NCBI GenBank assembly: GCA_014650415.1
Contig: BMUX01000004.1
Location: 496,001-560,000, forward strand
Reading direction: 5' to 3'
Source: Streptomyces spiroverticillatus
Lineage (GTDB): Bacteria; Actinomycetota; Actinomycetes; Streptomycetales; Streptomycetaceae
DNA length: 64,000 nt
A program made the position numbers and the translations under genes. A model generated the notes under the pieces. That model was not told where the DNA came from, searched no databases, and saw only the letters and a program-made list of their open reading frames with translations. This document shows positions 1 to 10,296 of this stretch, piece after piece (the first letter of the stretch is position 1; the number at the start of each line of letters is the position of its first letter).

Positions 1-91
1 GGCCACTGCGGCAGCGTTCCCTGGACCGGATTCTCCCTCTTCGTAACCGGGCAGGAAGCTGAGCGCCCTGCTGAACCCGAGGTCGTGAGGA

Positions 92-2248
92 TCAGGCGGG
101 TAGGCGGGTGAACCGTACGCTCTCCTGTAGTGCGGCAGTGGCGCCCTCCAGGTCGGCCAGCCGCGCCGCCAGGGTCTTCTCCGCGAGTCGGGGCGGCAGC
201 GCTGCACTGAATTTCAGCCCCCGCAGGGCCTGTTCGTGGACGGACGGCAGACTGAGCCGACCGGTAGCATCGGCCACTGCCTCCTTCCACCGCTGCGGGG
301 TGAGGTCCGCACGCAGCCGGACCCAGCAGTCGTTAATGCGCTGAGCCGGGTCGGAGACGTCCGACAACGTGGCAGCCAGGGTGGCATTGGCCCGGTGGCC
401 TGCCCATGTCCACCAGCGCAGGTCCTCGTTCGCCCTGCGCACAATCAGAGTGCCTGCGGGGTGTACGTACTCCATAAACCGCTCTCGCGCTTCAGTAAGA
501 CACCCCTGTGCCCGCCCAGTGAGGTCTACCTCAGGGTCTGTGCCGAGCAGTACGTCCCTGGCGGCGCGCGTCAGTTCCCAGGACGTCGCGCGGACGAACC
601 CAAGTCCGCCCCACTTCGCCTTCCCGCCGCCGTCGACGAGTTCGACAAAGCAGCGGCGCCGGTGCCAGTCGATGTAGGTGACCTGCCAGCTGCGTCCTGC
701 GAGCAGAAGCCTGCGCGGGCCCTGGACCTCCTCGGTCAGGAGAGTCGGATCAGTGCGGCCGATCTCGGTCAGTCCGCTGAGGACGGTGAACTCTGGTGCG
801 GCGGTGAAAACCGCGGTGAGGTCCATGAAGTGTCGGTGTCCGAAGCGCCGTTCGGCCTCGGGGCCGATGAACAGCATTCCGCCGTCCTGGTCGAGATAGC
901 CCTCGTCCACCAGGTGTCGGACGATCGGCTCGGCGCCCTGCCCGAACGGTCCGAGTCCCGACCACCATTCCTGCCATAGCTTGTCTCCGACCTGGTGCTC
1001 CTGCAGGCAGAGTGCCAGGATCTGCTGGGCGACGATGTGCCGGGGTTCGGGCGGGGCAGCGACCGGTTCGACCCATCCGCGCGACCACTGGAGAAGCAGT
1101 GCGGCGGCAGCGAGCAGCCCGTCCTCGCTCAGGGCAAGGAACAAGCAGTTACGGGTGGTGCCCGCACGCCGTCCGGTCCTGCCAAGGCGTTGCAGGAACG
1201 AGGCGACGGTGGCCGGTGCGTCAAGCTGGATGACGCGGTCCAGGTCTCCGACGTCGATGCCCAGTTCCAACGTGCTGGTCGACACGATGACGCAGTCGCG
1301 TGCTTCGGCAAATGCCTCCTCCGCCCTGCGCCGCTCGTCGACGGACAAGGAGGCGTGGGAGAGGAAAGTCGTGACCGACTTGGCCCGCAGCTTCTCCCCC
1401 AACTCCTCGACCAGCCGCCGGGACTCACAGAAGACCAGCCGCTTCTCACCGCGGTGCAGGGCTGCGATGACGGTGGCCGCATTATCCACCGAGCCGACAT
1501 AGTCCAGCTGAATGTCGCCGGGCGGCGGGCCGGGTGCGATCTCGTCTACGGGGGTACGAAGGTGGGGTGCGACCACTCTCGCCGGGCGGTTGTCCGCTCC
1601 TGATCCCTGGAGCCAGTGCAGCAGTTCGTCCGGGTTGCCGACGGTCGCGGAGAGGCCGATCCGCTGGAGGGGGCGGCCCACGACACGTTGCAGACGCTCG
1701 AGTACTGCGAGCAGATGCCAGCCGCGGTCGTCGCCCGCGAAGGCATGCACCTCGTCCACCACAATGGCGTTGAGGCCGCCGAGGAAGGTGCGGTGGTCGA
1801 CGTTCGTGCTGACCAGCATCGCTTCGAGCGACTCGGGCGTGGTCAGCAGGATGTCGGGGCGGCCCACGAGGATCTTCTTGCGTGCACCGGCCTTGACGTC
1901 ACCGTGCCACAGCGCTGCCGTCCTGCCGATCCAGCCCGTGTAGGCCTCCAGGCGCGGGAGCAGGTTGTTGAGGAGCGCCTTGAGGGGGCACACATACAGC
2001 ACCGAGGTACCGGACCAGCGCTCCGCGGTCATTCTCGACAGCAGAGGAAACGTCGCAGCCTCGGTTTTGCCGCCTGCCGTGGGTGCCAGCAGTACGGCGT
2101 CCTCGCCGACGAGCAGTGGGGCGATCGCCTCTTCCTGGAGCGGTCTAAGTCCGGGCCAGCCTAGAGTGTTGACGATGTGGTGGACCAGTACCGGGTCGAG
2201 GTCGTCGATGCCACGAACGGCAGGTCCACCCCCCACCGGCCCGCTCAT
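92..2248 (-). CDS. brxHI: BrxHI-type Lhr-like DEAD/DEAH helicase of type 2 BREX
   Basis: 718-residue superfamily 2 helicase, the last gene of the pglY-pglZ-brxD-brxHI operon. Visible motifs are Walker A (APTAGGKTE, about residue 56), a DEVH box (VVDEVHAFAGDDRG, about 164) and motif VI (QRLGRTGRR, about 355), followed by a C-terminal domain of the Lhr/BrxHI kind. In type 2 BREX this helicase accompanies PglWXYZ and BrxD; its exact role in phage exclusion is not settled. The ATG overlaps the brxD stop by 4 nt (ATGA), which implies translational coupling. The stop lies 91 nt from the window edge and I see no gene in bases 1-91. The symbol rests on sequence motifs plus operon context. Confidence 0.9.
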   Translation of the reverse strand: MSGPVGGGPAVRGIDDLDPVLVHHIVNTLGWPGLRPLQEEAIAPLLVGEDAVLLAPTAGGKTEAATFPLLSRMTAERWSGTSVLYVCPLKALLNNLLPRLEAYTGWIGRTAALWHGDVKAGARKKILVGRPDILLTTPESLEAMLVSTNVDHRTFLGGLNAIVVDEVHAFAGDDRGWHLLAVLERLQRVVGRPLQRIGLSATVGNPDELLHWLQGSGADNRPARVVAPHLRTPVDEIAPGPPPGDIQLDYVGSVDNAATVIAALHRGEKRLVFCESRRLVEELGEKLRAKSVTTFLSHASLSVDERRRAEEAFAEARDCVIVSTSTLELGIDVGDLDRVIQLDAPATVASFLQRLGRTGRRAGTTRNCLFLALSEDGLLAAAALLLQWSRGWVEPVAAPPEPRHIVAQQILALCLQEHQVGDKLWQEWWSGLGPFGQGAEPIVRHLVDEGYLDQDGGMLFIGPEAERRFGHRHFMDLTAVFTAAPEFTVLSGLTEIGRTDPTLLTEEVQGPRRLLLAGRSWQVTYIDWHRRRCFVELVDGGGKAKWGGLGFVRATSWELTRAARDVLLGTDPEVDLTGRAQGCLTEARERFMEYVHPAGTLIVRRANEDLRWWTWAGHRANATLAATLSDVSDPAQRINDCWVRLRADLTPQRWKEAVADATGRLSLPSVHEQALRGLKFSAALPPRLAEKTLAARLADLEGATAALQESVRFTRLPA

Positions 2249-3579
2249 GGCAGTTCCAGTTCGATGTCGTCGGCCCCGGTGGCCGCGGCGTTGCGCTCGA
2301 CATCATTGAGTTCCGTGTCGGAAACGGTCAGTGCGTAGTGCCTGCGCGGGTCGAAGTCGTCGTGCTCGTCCACCCTGTCCAGTACGTCGGCCACCAGCTT
2401 GCGCAGGAAGATCCGTGGCGCGACACCGACCTTGCCGCCGAGATTGCCGGTGATCGCATTGGCGAGTTCGCCGACGTAGGCGTCGTCCACCCGGTCCTTG
2501 ATCCGGTCCGGGTGGTGGGCCACTCCTTCGAACAAATCCCTTACATTGCGCCCCAGTTCACCAAGTCGCTCCAAGTCGAAGCCGGTGAGCCTCAGTTGGA
2601 CTGCGCGGGGCGAGTCGAAGCGGGCGTCGGTGGTGAAGTCGGTGGCAAGCCGCTGGGCCAGCGGGGGCAGTCGCTGGATGCCCTGCTGTCCGTCGTAGAA
2701 GGCCGGGGTGCCAGTGATGACCAGAAAGAGGCCGGGGAATCGCCCGGCGTCGATCTCGTCAAGGAGCTGGCGCAGTGCGTTCAGCCCTTTCTCGCGTACG
2801 TCGCCACGGACCCGCTGCAGTGTCTCGATCTCGTCGAGTACGAGCAGCAACCCGGGGTGGCCACAGTCACGGAGCACGGTGAGGAGACCCTGTAGGAAGC
2901 CCAGGGCTCCGAAGTGGTCCAGGTCTCCGCGTACTCCGGCGGCGCGCCGGGCGGAGGCCGCGACGGACTTCTGTCCGCCGAGCCAGGCGATGAGTGCTTC
3001 GGCGGTGGCACCGTCACCTGTGGTGACCGCTTTCCGGTAGCCGCGCAGAGCTGCCGAGAAGGCCGGGGTGGTGCGCGCCACGTCGGCGAGCCGCCGTTCC
3101 ATCAGGGCATCCACCGCGGCGGCCAGCGCCTCCGCGTCGTCCTCGTCCACTTCGTCGGAGTCGAGGACCTCGTCCTCGAGGCTGTAGAGCCAGGAGTCGA
3201 TGATCGCGCGCAGGGCGCTCGGCTGGTGGGTGGCGGTCGTCAGGCGTTCCGTCAGCCGCCGGTAGACCGTCTCCAGTCGGTGCAGTGGGGTCTCGGTCTC
3301 GGAAATCTGTACTTCGGCGGTGGCCAGCCCGGCCCGCTTCGCCCGCTCGGCCAGCCAGCGGGCGAAGAAGGTCTTGCCGGACCCGTACTCGCCGCGGATC
3401 GCATGGAAGGCGGCGCCGCCTCCCTGGACTGTGGCCAGGTCGTCGTCGAGTGCACGGGTGAAGCGGGTGAGCCCCACGGCGAACAGGTCGAGCCCTGCCT
3501 GTGGGACGGTGCCCCGCCGGAGCGCGTCGATGACTTCACGGCGGCGGGCGGCGCTCACGTGCTGGGGGGCCGTGGTCAC
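2245..3579 (-). CDS. brxD: BrxD ATPase (BREX system P-loop protein)
   Basis: 444-residue P-loop ATPase. Walker A is GEYGSGKTFF (about residues 61-70) and Walker B is LLLVLDEIETL (about 243-253); the rest resembles the BREX-associated ATP-binding BrxD family, and the usual family length is about 430-450 residues. The start is GTG (GTG ACC ACG GCC), which overlaps the pglZ stop as GTGA; a strong GGAGG-type ribosome site lies inside the end of pglZ. BrxD is the marker ATPase of type 2 BREX loci and probably acts with BrxHI on DNA. It is the third gene of a four-gene overlapping operon, so one message likely sets the stoichiometry. Confidence 0.9.
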   Translation of the reverse strand: MTTAPQHVSAARRREVIDALRRGTVPQAGLDLFAVGLTRFTRALDDDLATVQGGGAAFHAIRGEYGSGKTFFARWLAERAKRAGLATAEVQISETETPLHRLETVYRRLTERLTTATHQPSALRAIIDSWLYSLEDEVLDSDEVDEDDAEALAAAVDALMERRLADVARTTPAFSAALRGYRKAVTTGDGATAEALIAWLGGQKSVAASARRAAGVRGDLDHFGALGFLQGLLTVLRDCGHPGLLLVLDEIETLQRVRGDVREKGLNALRQLLDEIDAGRFPGLFLVITGTPAFYDGQQGIQRLPPLAQRLATDFTTDARFDSPRAVQLRLTGFDLERLGELGRNVRDLFEGVAHHPDRIKDRVDDAYVGELANAITGNLGGKVGVAPRIFLRKLVADVLDRVDEHDDFDPRRHYALTVSDTELNDVERNAAATGADDIELELP

Positions 3580-6323
3580 GACCGGCCTCCTTCCAACTGG
3601 AACTGTGTACGCAGCAACTGCGCGTCGAGCCGCACGGTGTGACCGGAGTCGATGAAGCCGAGCACCGGGTACCCCTCGACGTTCAGCAGCCGCTGCAGGG
3701 TGGCGATGAAGCCGTCGATGTTGCGTTTGACGCGGCCCGTCGCGGAGATCGCCGCCGCGAGCGCGGCAGGCGACATGGTGCCACCCGCGTCCGCGAGCGC
3801 GTCGATCACCGCGATCACGACCGACCGGTCCGGTTGCCTGCGTACATACGCGGCCTGCGCCACGTACACATCACTGCCGACGACTCGGGCGCCCAGGGTC
3901 TCCGGGGCCGGGATGTGCTGGACCTCCGCCTGCGTAAAGAGGCCCTCACCTGCCTGTCCGGCCCGCTTGCGCGAAGGCTTGGGCGTGGGCAGTGTCTCCT
4001 CGGCAGGCGTCTCCTCGGGTACGGCACCCCGGTTCCACCACTGCGGCGTCACGCGTTCCCTCGGGAGCACCTCCCACCCCTTCGGCAGCATGTCCGGGGC
4101 AGGCAGCAGCACCAGCAGCGGCACCGTTACCTCGGCCAGTGACGCACCGCCGTGGTAGCCGGCCTTGCGCGGGGTGTAGCGGATGTCCTCGTGCCAGGGG
4201 GCGACGATCGTCCCCTGTCCCTCCAGTACCCGCGGACCGCTCAGCACGATCTCGCCCGCTTCGGCGACGGTGCCCGTGCGCCAGCGGGACGATTCGGCCC
4301 CGGTCGCCCTGGTAGGTCCGTGGCCGGCTCCCCGTTCCAGGACGTGCCCGTGGTCTGCGACGAGGAGTACCGGTCGCCCATAGGCCTTGGCCGCCGAGAG
4401 CAGCTCGCGCAGGAAGGTGACGTCGTTGATCCGCCACTGGGTGCGGGCGCCCTGCTGCCCGTGGTCGAGTGCGTCGTCGATGGTGTTCAGGACTACGCCG
4501 ACGACGGAATTCGAGGCAAGGGCCGAGACGAGTTCCTCGGTCAGCCGATGTCCCGAGGGGCCGCCGATGGATGCCTTGTGCACCAGGACCCCGTCAGTCC
4601 TGTGCTGTTGCTGCCAATACGCGGCGAACCCGGCACTTTCCTTCGACTGCCCGCCCGTGACCGCGGTCCCCGTGAGCAGGGAGGCCCGGCTGATCCTGGT
4701 GACCGAGGGCAGCATGGAGACCGCGGCCAGCCGCTGCGCGCCCAGCCCGTCCGTCGACGGGCTGGGCGCGGCTTCGATCCAGCCCTCGCGCTCCGCCTCG
4801 GCCCCGATCTGCACGGCCGCGGCACTGCTCATGCCGTCGAGCAGCAGAATCAGCGGACTTGCACTCCGTCCGAGCAGCGGTGCTGCCGCTTCGGTCAGTA
4901 CGTTCTCCACCAGCAGGCACCCGCCCGGGTTCTGTGCCGCTGCGGTCTTGGTCCACCGTGCGAGACGTACGGCGAACTGTTCGTCGAGTACGTCGCGACG
5001 GGCGCGCGCTGTGTCATGGAGGGTTCGGTACGCCTGGTCGGTGACGGCGTCCCCGACCGGGTCCCCGGCCCAGAGCATGTTCAGCGCCCGGTCGACCCAG
5101 CCCCATTCGGCGAGGTGCCGGCGGACTCCAGAGGCCACCGACTCCACGGGCTGCTGCTCGGTGGCCAGCCAGCGCGCGATGCGTACGGCCATCTCGGCGA
5201 CGGCGATCCGGTCCTCGTTGAGGGTGGCGAGCGAATGCCCGCGCAGCTCGGTGAGAGCAGCTTCGGCTGTCCCGGAATCCCCAGCCAACTCGGCTGCAAC
5301 GTCACGCAGTTGGGCGGTGAAGCTGGACAGCAGGAAACGACTGCCACGCAGCGCCTGGGTGAGTCCGGCCTCGGCCGCGAGCCGGTCGGCCTTGTCGATC
5401 ACCGAGAACGCCCGCTGTTTAACCCCTTCGCTGTGTCGCGCTTCAGCAATCCACCGGGTGAGGGTACCGGCCACCGCATCGCTAAAGGCCAGAATGTCGG
5501 CCCTGCGTACTTGTCCGAAGAGCCCTCCCACGGCCAGCACGGTGTCGGCACTCGTCGCCGGGTCGGCCATGGCCGACCCGAGCAGCCCACGAGCCATGGC
5601 GTCCTGACCGCGCCCCGACTCGATGAGCGACATCAGTACGGGGACGGCGGCCCCGGCCGTCTCGCCGAGCCATTCCTTGAGCCGACGCCGTTCGTCGTCG
5701 TGGAGTTTGAGGAAGCGCGCTGGTCCTGCCGAGGTGCGGGACCAGGCGAGCATGGCGTCCGCATCGATACCGAGGCCTGCGGTGGTCTCACCGGGTCCCG
5801 CCCGGTCCAGTCCGAGGCGCGCGACGGCCAGGGCCCGTACCGCGACGTCCCGGGTCAGCAGGGATCCGGGGCGCTGCCAGCCCTCGTGGGGTTCGGCGTC
5901 CAGGAGTGCGTCGAGCAGCCACTGCTCGCCGTACAGCCGGGGGTCGAGTTCCTTAACGCCGAAGCGCTGCTTGACGATCTCGGCGTTCTCGACGGTGAGG
6001 GCACGCCGCTTGACCGCATGCCCGCGCACGTCCCAGCCGAGCTGCTCGTCACCGACCCCCGTGGTCACCACCAGCACATCCGCGTCGCGGCTCGGGTCGG
6101 ACCTGTGGCGCTGCCAGGCATCCACGACGCCGAGCACCGAGTCCTGGTCGCTGACGTACACCCGACGCGACTCCCCGCCGATTTTCACGGTGAAGGCATC
6201 GGAGGCCTTGCCCGGGTAGCGACCGTGCACGAGCATCAGGCGCCGCTCGCGCAGGCTTTGCGCATAGGTGTCGAGGAGCGCCTCGATGGTGAGCCGGTTG
6301 ATCTGGGGCGGGGCGGCCGGCAT
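3576..6323 (-). CDS. pglZ: PglZ, BREX alkaline-phosphatase-superfamily protein
   Basis: 915-residue PglZ. The central PglZ domain of the alkaline-phosphatase superfamily shows a first metal-site motif (LILLLDGMSS, about residue 493) and a second (LLVADHGHVLERG, about 657). PglZ is present in every BREX type and in Pgl of S. coelicolor, where it is essential for resistance; in vitro roles proposed for the superfamily are phosphodiesterase or nuclease activity. The N-terminal 450 residues are helical and the C-terminal 170 hold a Lys/Pro-rich linker followed by a winged-helix-like end. Its ATG overlaps the pglY stop (TGATG), so translation is coupled. I see no frameshift and the metal-site motifs are kept, so it looks functional. 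Confidence 0.93.
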   Translation of the reverse strand: MPAAPPQINRLTIEALLDTYAQSLRERRLMLVHGRYPGKASDAFTVKIGGESRRVYVSDQDSVLGVVDAWQRHRSDPSRDADVLVVTTGVGDEQLGWDVRGHAVKRRALTVENAEIVKQRFGVKELDPRLYGEQWLLDALLDAEPHEGWQRPGSLLTRDVAVRALAVARLGLDRAGPGETTAGLGIDADAMLAWSRTSAGPARFLKLHDDERRRLKEWLGETAGAAVPVLMSLIESGRGQDAMARGLLGSAMADPATSADTVLAVGGLFGQVRRADILAFSDAVAGTLTRWIAEARHSEGVKQRAFSVIDKADRLAAEAGLTQALRGSRFLLSSFTAQLRDVAAELAGDSGTAEAALTELRGHSLATLNEDRIAVAEMAVRIARWLATEQQPVESVASGVRRHLAEWGWVDRALNMLWAGDPVGDAVTDQAYRTLHDTARARRDVLDEQFAVRLARWTKTAAAQNPGGCLLVENVLTEAAAPLLGRSASPLILLLDGMSSAAAVQIGAEAEREGWIEAAPSPSTDGLGAQRLAAVSMLPSVTRISRASLLTGTAVTGGQSKESAGFAAYWQQQHRTDGVLVHKASIGGPSGHRLTEELVSALASNSVVGVVLNTIDDALDHGQQGARTQWRINDVTFLRELLSAAKAYGRPVLLVADHGHVLERGAGHGPTRATGAESSRWRTGTVAEAGEIVLSGPRVLEGQGTIVAPWHEDIRYTPRKAGYHGGASLAEVTVPLLVLLPAPDMLPKGWEVLPRERVTPQWWNRGAVPEETPAEETLPTPKPSRKRAGQAGEGLFTQAEVQHIPAPETLGARVVGSDVYVAQAAYVRRQPDRSVVIAVIDALADAGGTMSPAALAAAISATGRVKRNIDGFIATLQRLLNVEGYPVLGFIDSGHTVRLDAQLLRTQFQLEGGRS

Positions 6324-9300
6324 CAGGCTCCGTCTCCTTCGCCCTGCTGCTGCTCAGTACCAGAAACTGGCCGCCAGGCGATTTCGATACGTACGCCGGG
6401 ATGCTCGGCAGCGTACCTGCGGATCTCGTCCCCCACGTCGGTGATCGCGTCGGACAGCGCGGACTCCAGCCCGGTCAGGTGGGCGGTGTCCAGGACATGA
6501 GGCGCACTGGGTCCGCGTACCGGAGCATCCTGCCGGACCGGGGCCTGCCTCGTCTCGTCCGGGTCGGGTAGGTGCGCAGGACCGGAGCTGATCACGGGGG
6601 TGCCGTGTTGCGTCAGGCTGACGTCCTGCGGCCGGAGCGGAGCGGGGGTGGTCGGCTGGGCCACGTTCGCGAGACGCGCCGCCTCCGTCACCAGTGCGAC
6701 GGATTCCTCTTGCAGTCGTTCCAGCACCGGCACAAGGGACTTGGTGTGCTCGTGGTCGTTGACCGCCTCCTGCACCGCGGAGATCAGCCGCTCCGCCCGG
6801 TCGCCGACTCCGTCGGCGCGCTGGGCAAATCCCCGGATGCTCTGCAGCAGGGACCAGTTGGTGGCATCCAGCGCTGCGAGGACTTCGGGTGCCTGCTTGA
6901 TCGCAGCGCCCAGTTCCCGGTCGGTCACGTCGTACAAAACCGCCGCCAGCTCCTTCACCAGCGCGGTTCCGTCGCCAGTACGGGCGAGCCGGGCCAGTAG
7001 GTCGGCGGCAGCCCGCATGGAGCGCATCCGGTCGGCCTCCGGGCCGGTGACCCCGAGGTCGGCGCCGTGCTTGTCGAGCGAGCGCCGCACGCCGCCCACC
7101 GCCGTCTCGTGCGCCTTGAGGATCGCACGCACGTCCGTCTCCAAGGCAGCGACGTTGCGGGCGAAGAGCACGGGCTGGGCGGAGACCCCGAAGATCGCCC
7201 CGGCCCGGGTGCGGGCCGTGGCGAACTGTTCCTCGGTCGGCAGCTCGACCGCCCGCAGCCCGAATCCGGTGCCGATCCGCTCCAGTTCGGGCGCGGGCAC
7301 GGGGGTCATCTGGTGGACCCATGTCCGGTCGTCGAGCAGCGCGTAGGTGGCGATGATCAGGCTGGTGATGTTCTTGTCCAGGCCTTCGAAGCCGAGTTCC
7401 GCGATCCAGCGGCGGATGTCCTCGACGGCCAGCTCAGGGCCGGCCTTGGCGTCGGCCGCCTTCTGGTTGATCTTCAGCCGCCAGTCGTTGACCAGGTTCA
7501 GCGGCCCGTCGTGCACCTCGCCGAGTCCGAGCGGATGCACGATCTTCTTGACGACGCCCAAGTGGTGACGGTCGACGACAACCCGCCGCTCACCGAGCTT
7601 CATCGCCTGCTCGATCCACTCCAGGGCCGTCTTCAGCTCCCGGGTGGTGACGGGCTTGCGGGTCAGCGCAGGGTCGAAGTCGGGATGCTTGGGGTAGAGC
7701 GCACCGAACATTCCGTCCGCGAGGGCGAACAGATTCTGCTCGAAGCTCAGCCCCGCCTCCGGCCTGGGCCTGGAGTACCGGGGCTCCAGGGACCACACAT
7801 GCTGGTTGTCCGGCACCTCCGCGCCGACACTGCCCGGGTCCGGCTTGCTGATCCCGTACAACTGCTGCAGCACCGCGACCAGTTGGGAGGTCAGGTTCTC
7901 GCTCTGCGCCTGGAGCTGATGCCTGATCTGAACCCGCTCGTCCGCGGACTTGGTGGCCGTGTGGTCGTCGAGCCGATCCCGCTCCAGCAAGTAGTTGATC
8001 TTGAGCAGCCGGCCGAGCTGGTTGCCCTTCTGCTCGGAGAAGAAGTCCGGCAGCCAGATGATGGTGTGCGCATACTTCCCCTCCTGCTTCATCTTCTCGA
8101 TGCGCCGTACGTCGTCGCTCGGGAAGTGCTTGTCGTCGAAGGGGTAGTCCAGAACGAACCGGATGTTCCCCTCGGTCAGCGGCTTGAACTGCTCGTCGGG
8201 CAAATGCGGGTCACAGACATTGCCGAAGACGAACTCGGCGGCGCGTCGGGTACCCCTCCAAACGATCTCGCGCTCGCTGACGAAGGGCTGCGCATCGCCG
8301 ATACCCAGCTCCGCCCACAGCTTGTCCTTGACCCACTGCCGACGCTTTCCGAGGCCGTCCGCGCTGCCGACTTCTTCAAGCAGCGGCTCGATGTCGAGAT
8401 CCGACAGATGCAGGTGGAAGACCGGGTCGGCGCTGCCCTCACTCCTCAACTCACCGAACTCTCCCTGGAGTTCTCTCAACCGCTTGGCCGCCACGGACCC
8501 CGCAGATCCGAGCCGCACCTTGATGGACCCGTGGTTGAGGGCAGCAAGCCGCTCTCCGGTGAGCCGTGCCAGGGCTGGGACGTTCGGGGCGAGGGCGGCG
8601 AGCAGCAGTGTCTTGATGAGCCGCTCGTCCCCCTTGAAGAGCGGGTTGTCCACCGACCCGTACTTCTCGAGGAGGTGCGCCACCACCCGCGAGTAGAAAC
8701 GCTTGGCGGTCTCCGCCTCCTTGCGCAGCCGTGCCGTGAAGGCCTCGCCCGTACCGTCCAGGATGACGTCCCACAGATCACCGAGCGGAATCAGCTCGCC
8801 CAGCTTCAGGTCGTGCCTGCGCCGGGACAGCGTCTCCTGGACCAGCTTGAGACCGGTGCGCTCGCGCTGCAGCGCGCCCGCCAGCTCGACCAGGACGTTG
8901 AGGAAGGCGGGCGAAAGCGGGTAGACGTCCCGGAAGTCGTCCCAGGAGGCTTCGGTACGTCCGTTCGCGTCGAGCAACACCTGCCGCACTTCGTCCTTGG
9001 ACGACTCGACCGCCGCGAAAGCCGACTCCCGGGCAGCCTCCATCCCCGGCTTGGGGGCGAGCACCCGGTGCTTGATGATCTCGATGAGGTTGCTGTCCTC
9101 GAGGTCGACGACGTCGATCCGGCCCGCGAGGTACTCGACCTGCTGCTCCAGGTTCTGCACATCCGCACCGGCCACGTCGGACCCGATGAGCTGGGAGAGG
9201 TCTCGCTGGCGGGAGATGAAGGAGATGATCGGCACCGGCCGGTCGCTGTCCCCCGACTCGATCAGTTTGACCAGCTTCTGCACCTGGTCGCGTACGAAGT

Positions 9301-10255
9301 CCTGGTCGCCCATGTGCGCCTGCAGCCACAGGATCAGCTCGTCCAGGAACAGCACGATGCCGTCGTAACCAAGCAGCCGGGCGTGCCGGGACACCACGGC
9401 GAGCCCGTTCTCCAGCGGTACGAAGGCGTCCTTGTCACCACGCGCCCCGGTGGCGTACGCGGCCATCGGCCCCGACAGCAGCGCGGAGACGAGCGCCTCG
9501 CGGTGGGGGTCACCGGCGGGGGCGTCGAAGGCGCGGTTGAGGTCGTCAGAGCTCCATGTGCCGGGGTCCCCCACCTCGGCGGCCCCTGTGAGACCACTGG
9601 TGTCGAGGTCGCTGGTGTCGAGGTCGCTGGTGTCGAGGTCGTCACCGTCGTCCTCGTACGCGGCGGCTGCCCTGCCACTGGGCGTGACCGCAACCCCGCC
9701 CGAGCCCAGCCACCGCGCGAACTTCCCGTCATCCGCCAGGAATTCGCGCTGCTTGCGCGCGTCCGCGAGCGCCGAGTCCGCCCGGTAGACGGCCGGTGTC
9801 GGCTTGTCCGGGTGAAGCTTTCGTACGGTCGCCACATAGCCGCCGAGCAGCGCCGAGTCCAGGTCGGCCGCGCCGACCAGGTGGTAGGGCACCATCAGGA
9901 ACTTCTTCTGCCGCAGCCAGTCGTCGTGCGGGGCGATGACCTCCTGGAGCCGTTCCTTGCGGCGGGCGGTGCCATTGTTGTTGAGCACCGCGTGCAGCAC
10001 GGTCAGGAAGTGGCTCTTACCCGAGCCGAACGAACCATGCAGATAGGCGGCGTGCGAGCTGCCCGTGCGAACCGCGGCCCCGACGAGTCCGAGCGCCTTC
10101 GCGAACGCTCCCTGCAGCTGATCCGTGACGACGTACTCCGCCACCCGGGCGTCGGTCTCGGTGAAGCCTCCGGACAGCTCCACCTTGAAATCGCCGGCAT
10201 GGACGTCTTCCTTGATGTCGATGACATCGCGCAGGAAGAGCTCGCTCGTAGACAT
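6323..10255 (-). CDS. pglY: PglY, large P-loop ATPase of type 2 BREX (BrxC-like)
   Basis: 1310-residue ATPase, first gene of the pglYZ-brxD-brxHI operon. Walker A is HGSFGSGKSHFL (about residue 75) and Walker B is IVLFLDELILW (about 302). The length matches PglY of S. coelicolor, which is close to 1,300 residues. PglY corresponds to BrxC of type 1 BREX and is a core AAA-type subunit needed for phage restriction. The ATG at 10255 has an upstream GAGGAACGAGAG ribosome site. Between the Walker motifs a short acidic insertion contains three tandem S/D-D-L-D-T units (about residues 206-219). A 266-bp divergent control region separates it from the qatB-like gene. Confidence 0.94.
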   Translation of the reverse strand: MSTSELFLRDVIDIKEDVHAGDFKVELSGGFTETDARVAEYVVTDQLQGAFAKALGLVGAAVRTGSSHAAYLHGSFGSGKSHFLTVLHAVLNNNGTARRKERLQEVIAPHDDWLRQKKFLMVPYHLVGAADLDSALLGGYVATVRKLHPDKPTPAVYRADSALADARKQREFLADDGKFARWLGSGGVAVTPSGRAAAAYEDDGDDLDTSDLDTSDLDTSGLTGAAEVGDPGTWSSDDLNRAFDAPAGDPHREALVSALLSGPMAAYATGARGDKDAFVPLENGLAVVSRHARLLGYDGIVLFLDELILWLQAHMGDQDFVRDQVQKLVKLIESGDSDRPVPIISFISRQRDLSQLIGSDVAGADVQNLEQQVEYLAGRIDVVDLEDSNLIEIIKHRVLAPKPGMEAARESAFAAVESSKDEVRQVLLDANGRTEASWDDFRDVYPLSPAFLNVLVELAGALQRERTGLKLVQETLSRRRHDLKLGELIPLGDLWDVILDGTGEAFTARLRKEAETAKRFYSRVVAHLLEKYGSVDNPLFKGDERLIKTLLLAALAPNVPALARLTGERLAALNHGSIKVRLGSAGSVAAKRLRELQGEFGELRSEGSADPVFHLHLSDLDIEPLLEEVGSADGLGKRRQWVKDKLWAELGIGDAQPFVSEREIVWRGTRRAAEFVFGNVCDPHLPDEQFKPLTEGNIRFVLDYPFDDKHFPSDDVRRIEKMKQEGKYAHTIIWLPDFFSEQKGNQLGRLLKINYLLERDRLDDHTATKSADERVQIRHQLQAQSENLTSQLVAVLQQLYGISKPDPGSVGAEVPDNQHVWSLEPRYSRPRPEAGLSFEQNLFALADGMFGALYPKHPDFDPALTRKPVTTRELKTALEWIEQAMKLGERRVVVDRHHLGVVKKIVHPLGLGEVHDGPLNLVNDWRLKINQKAADAKAGPELAVEDIRRWIAELGFEGLDKNITSLIIATYALLDDRTWVHQMTPVPAPELERIGTGFGLRAVELPTEEQFATARTRAGAIFGVSAQPVLFARNVAALETDVRAILKAHETAVGGVRRSLDKHGADLGVTGPEADRMRSMRAAADLLARLARTGDGTALVKELAAVLYDVTDRELGAAIKQAPEVLAALDATNWSLLQSIRGFAQRADGVGDRAERLISAVQEAVNDHEHTKSLVPVLERLQEESVALVTEAARLANVAQPTTPAPLRPQDVSLTQHGTPVISSGPAHLPDPDETRQAPVRQDAPVRGPSAPHVLDTAHLTGLESALSDAITDVGDEIRRYAAEHPGVRIEIAWRPVSGTEQQQGEGDGA
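9599..9640 (-). repeat. 15-bp tandem repeat inside pglY
   Basis: Almost three perfect copies of a 15-base unit (ggtgtcgaggtcgct on the plus strand) encode the repeated pentapeptide SDLDT in PglY. The unit is a multiple of three, so copy-number change would alter protein length without frameshift. It lies in an apparently disordered acidic loop between Walker A and Walker B. Confidence 0.85.
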
Positions 10256-10296
10256 CAGGGCTCTCGTTCCTCATTCGGCTTCGGCTGGGACGCACC

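Noticed and set aside
9599..9640. CRISPR-like repeat
   Set aside because: Repeats are 15 bp, contiguous without spacers, and lie in a coding sequence.
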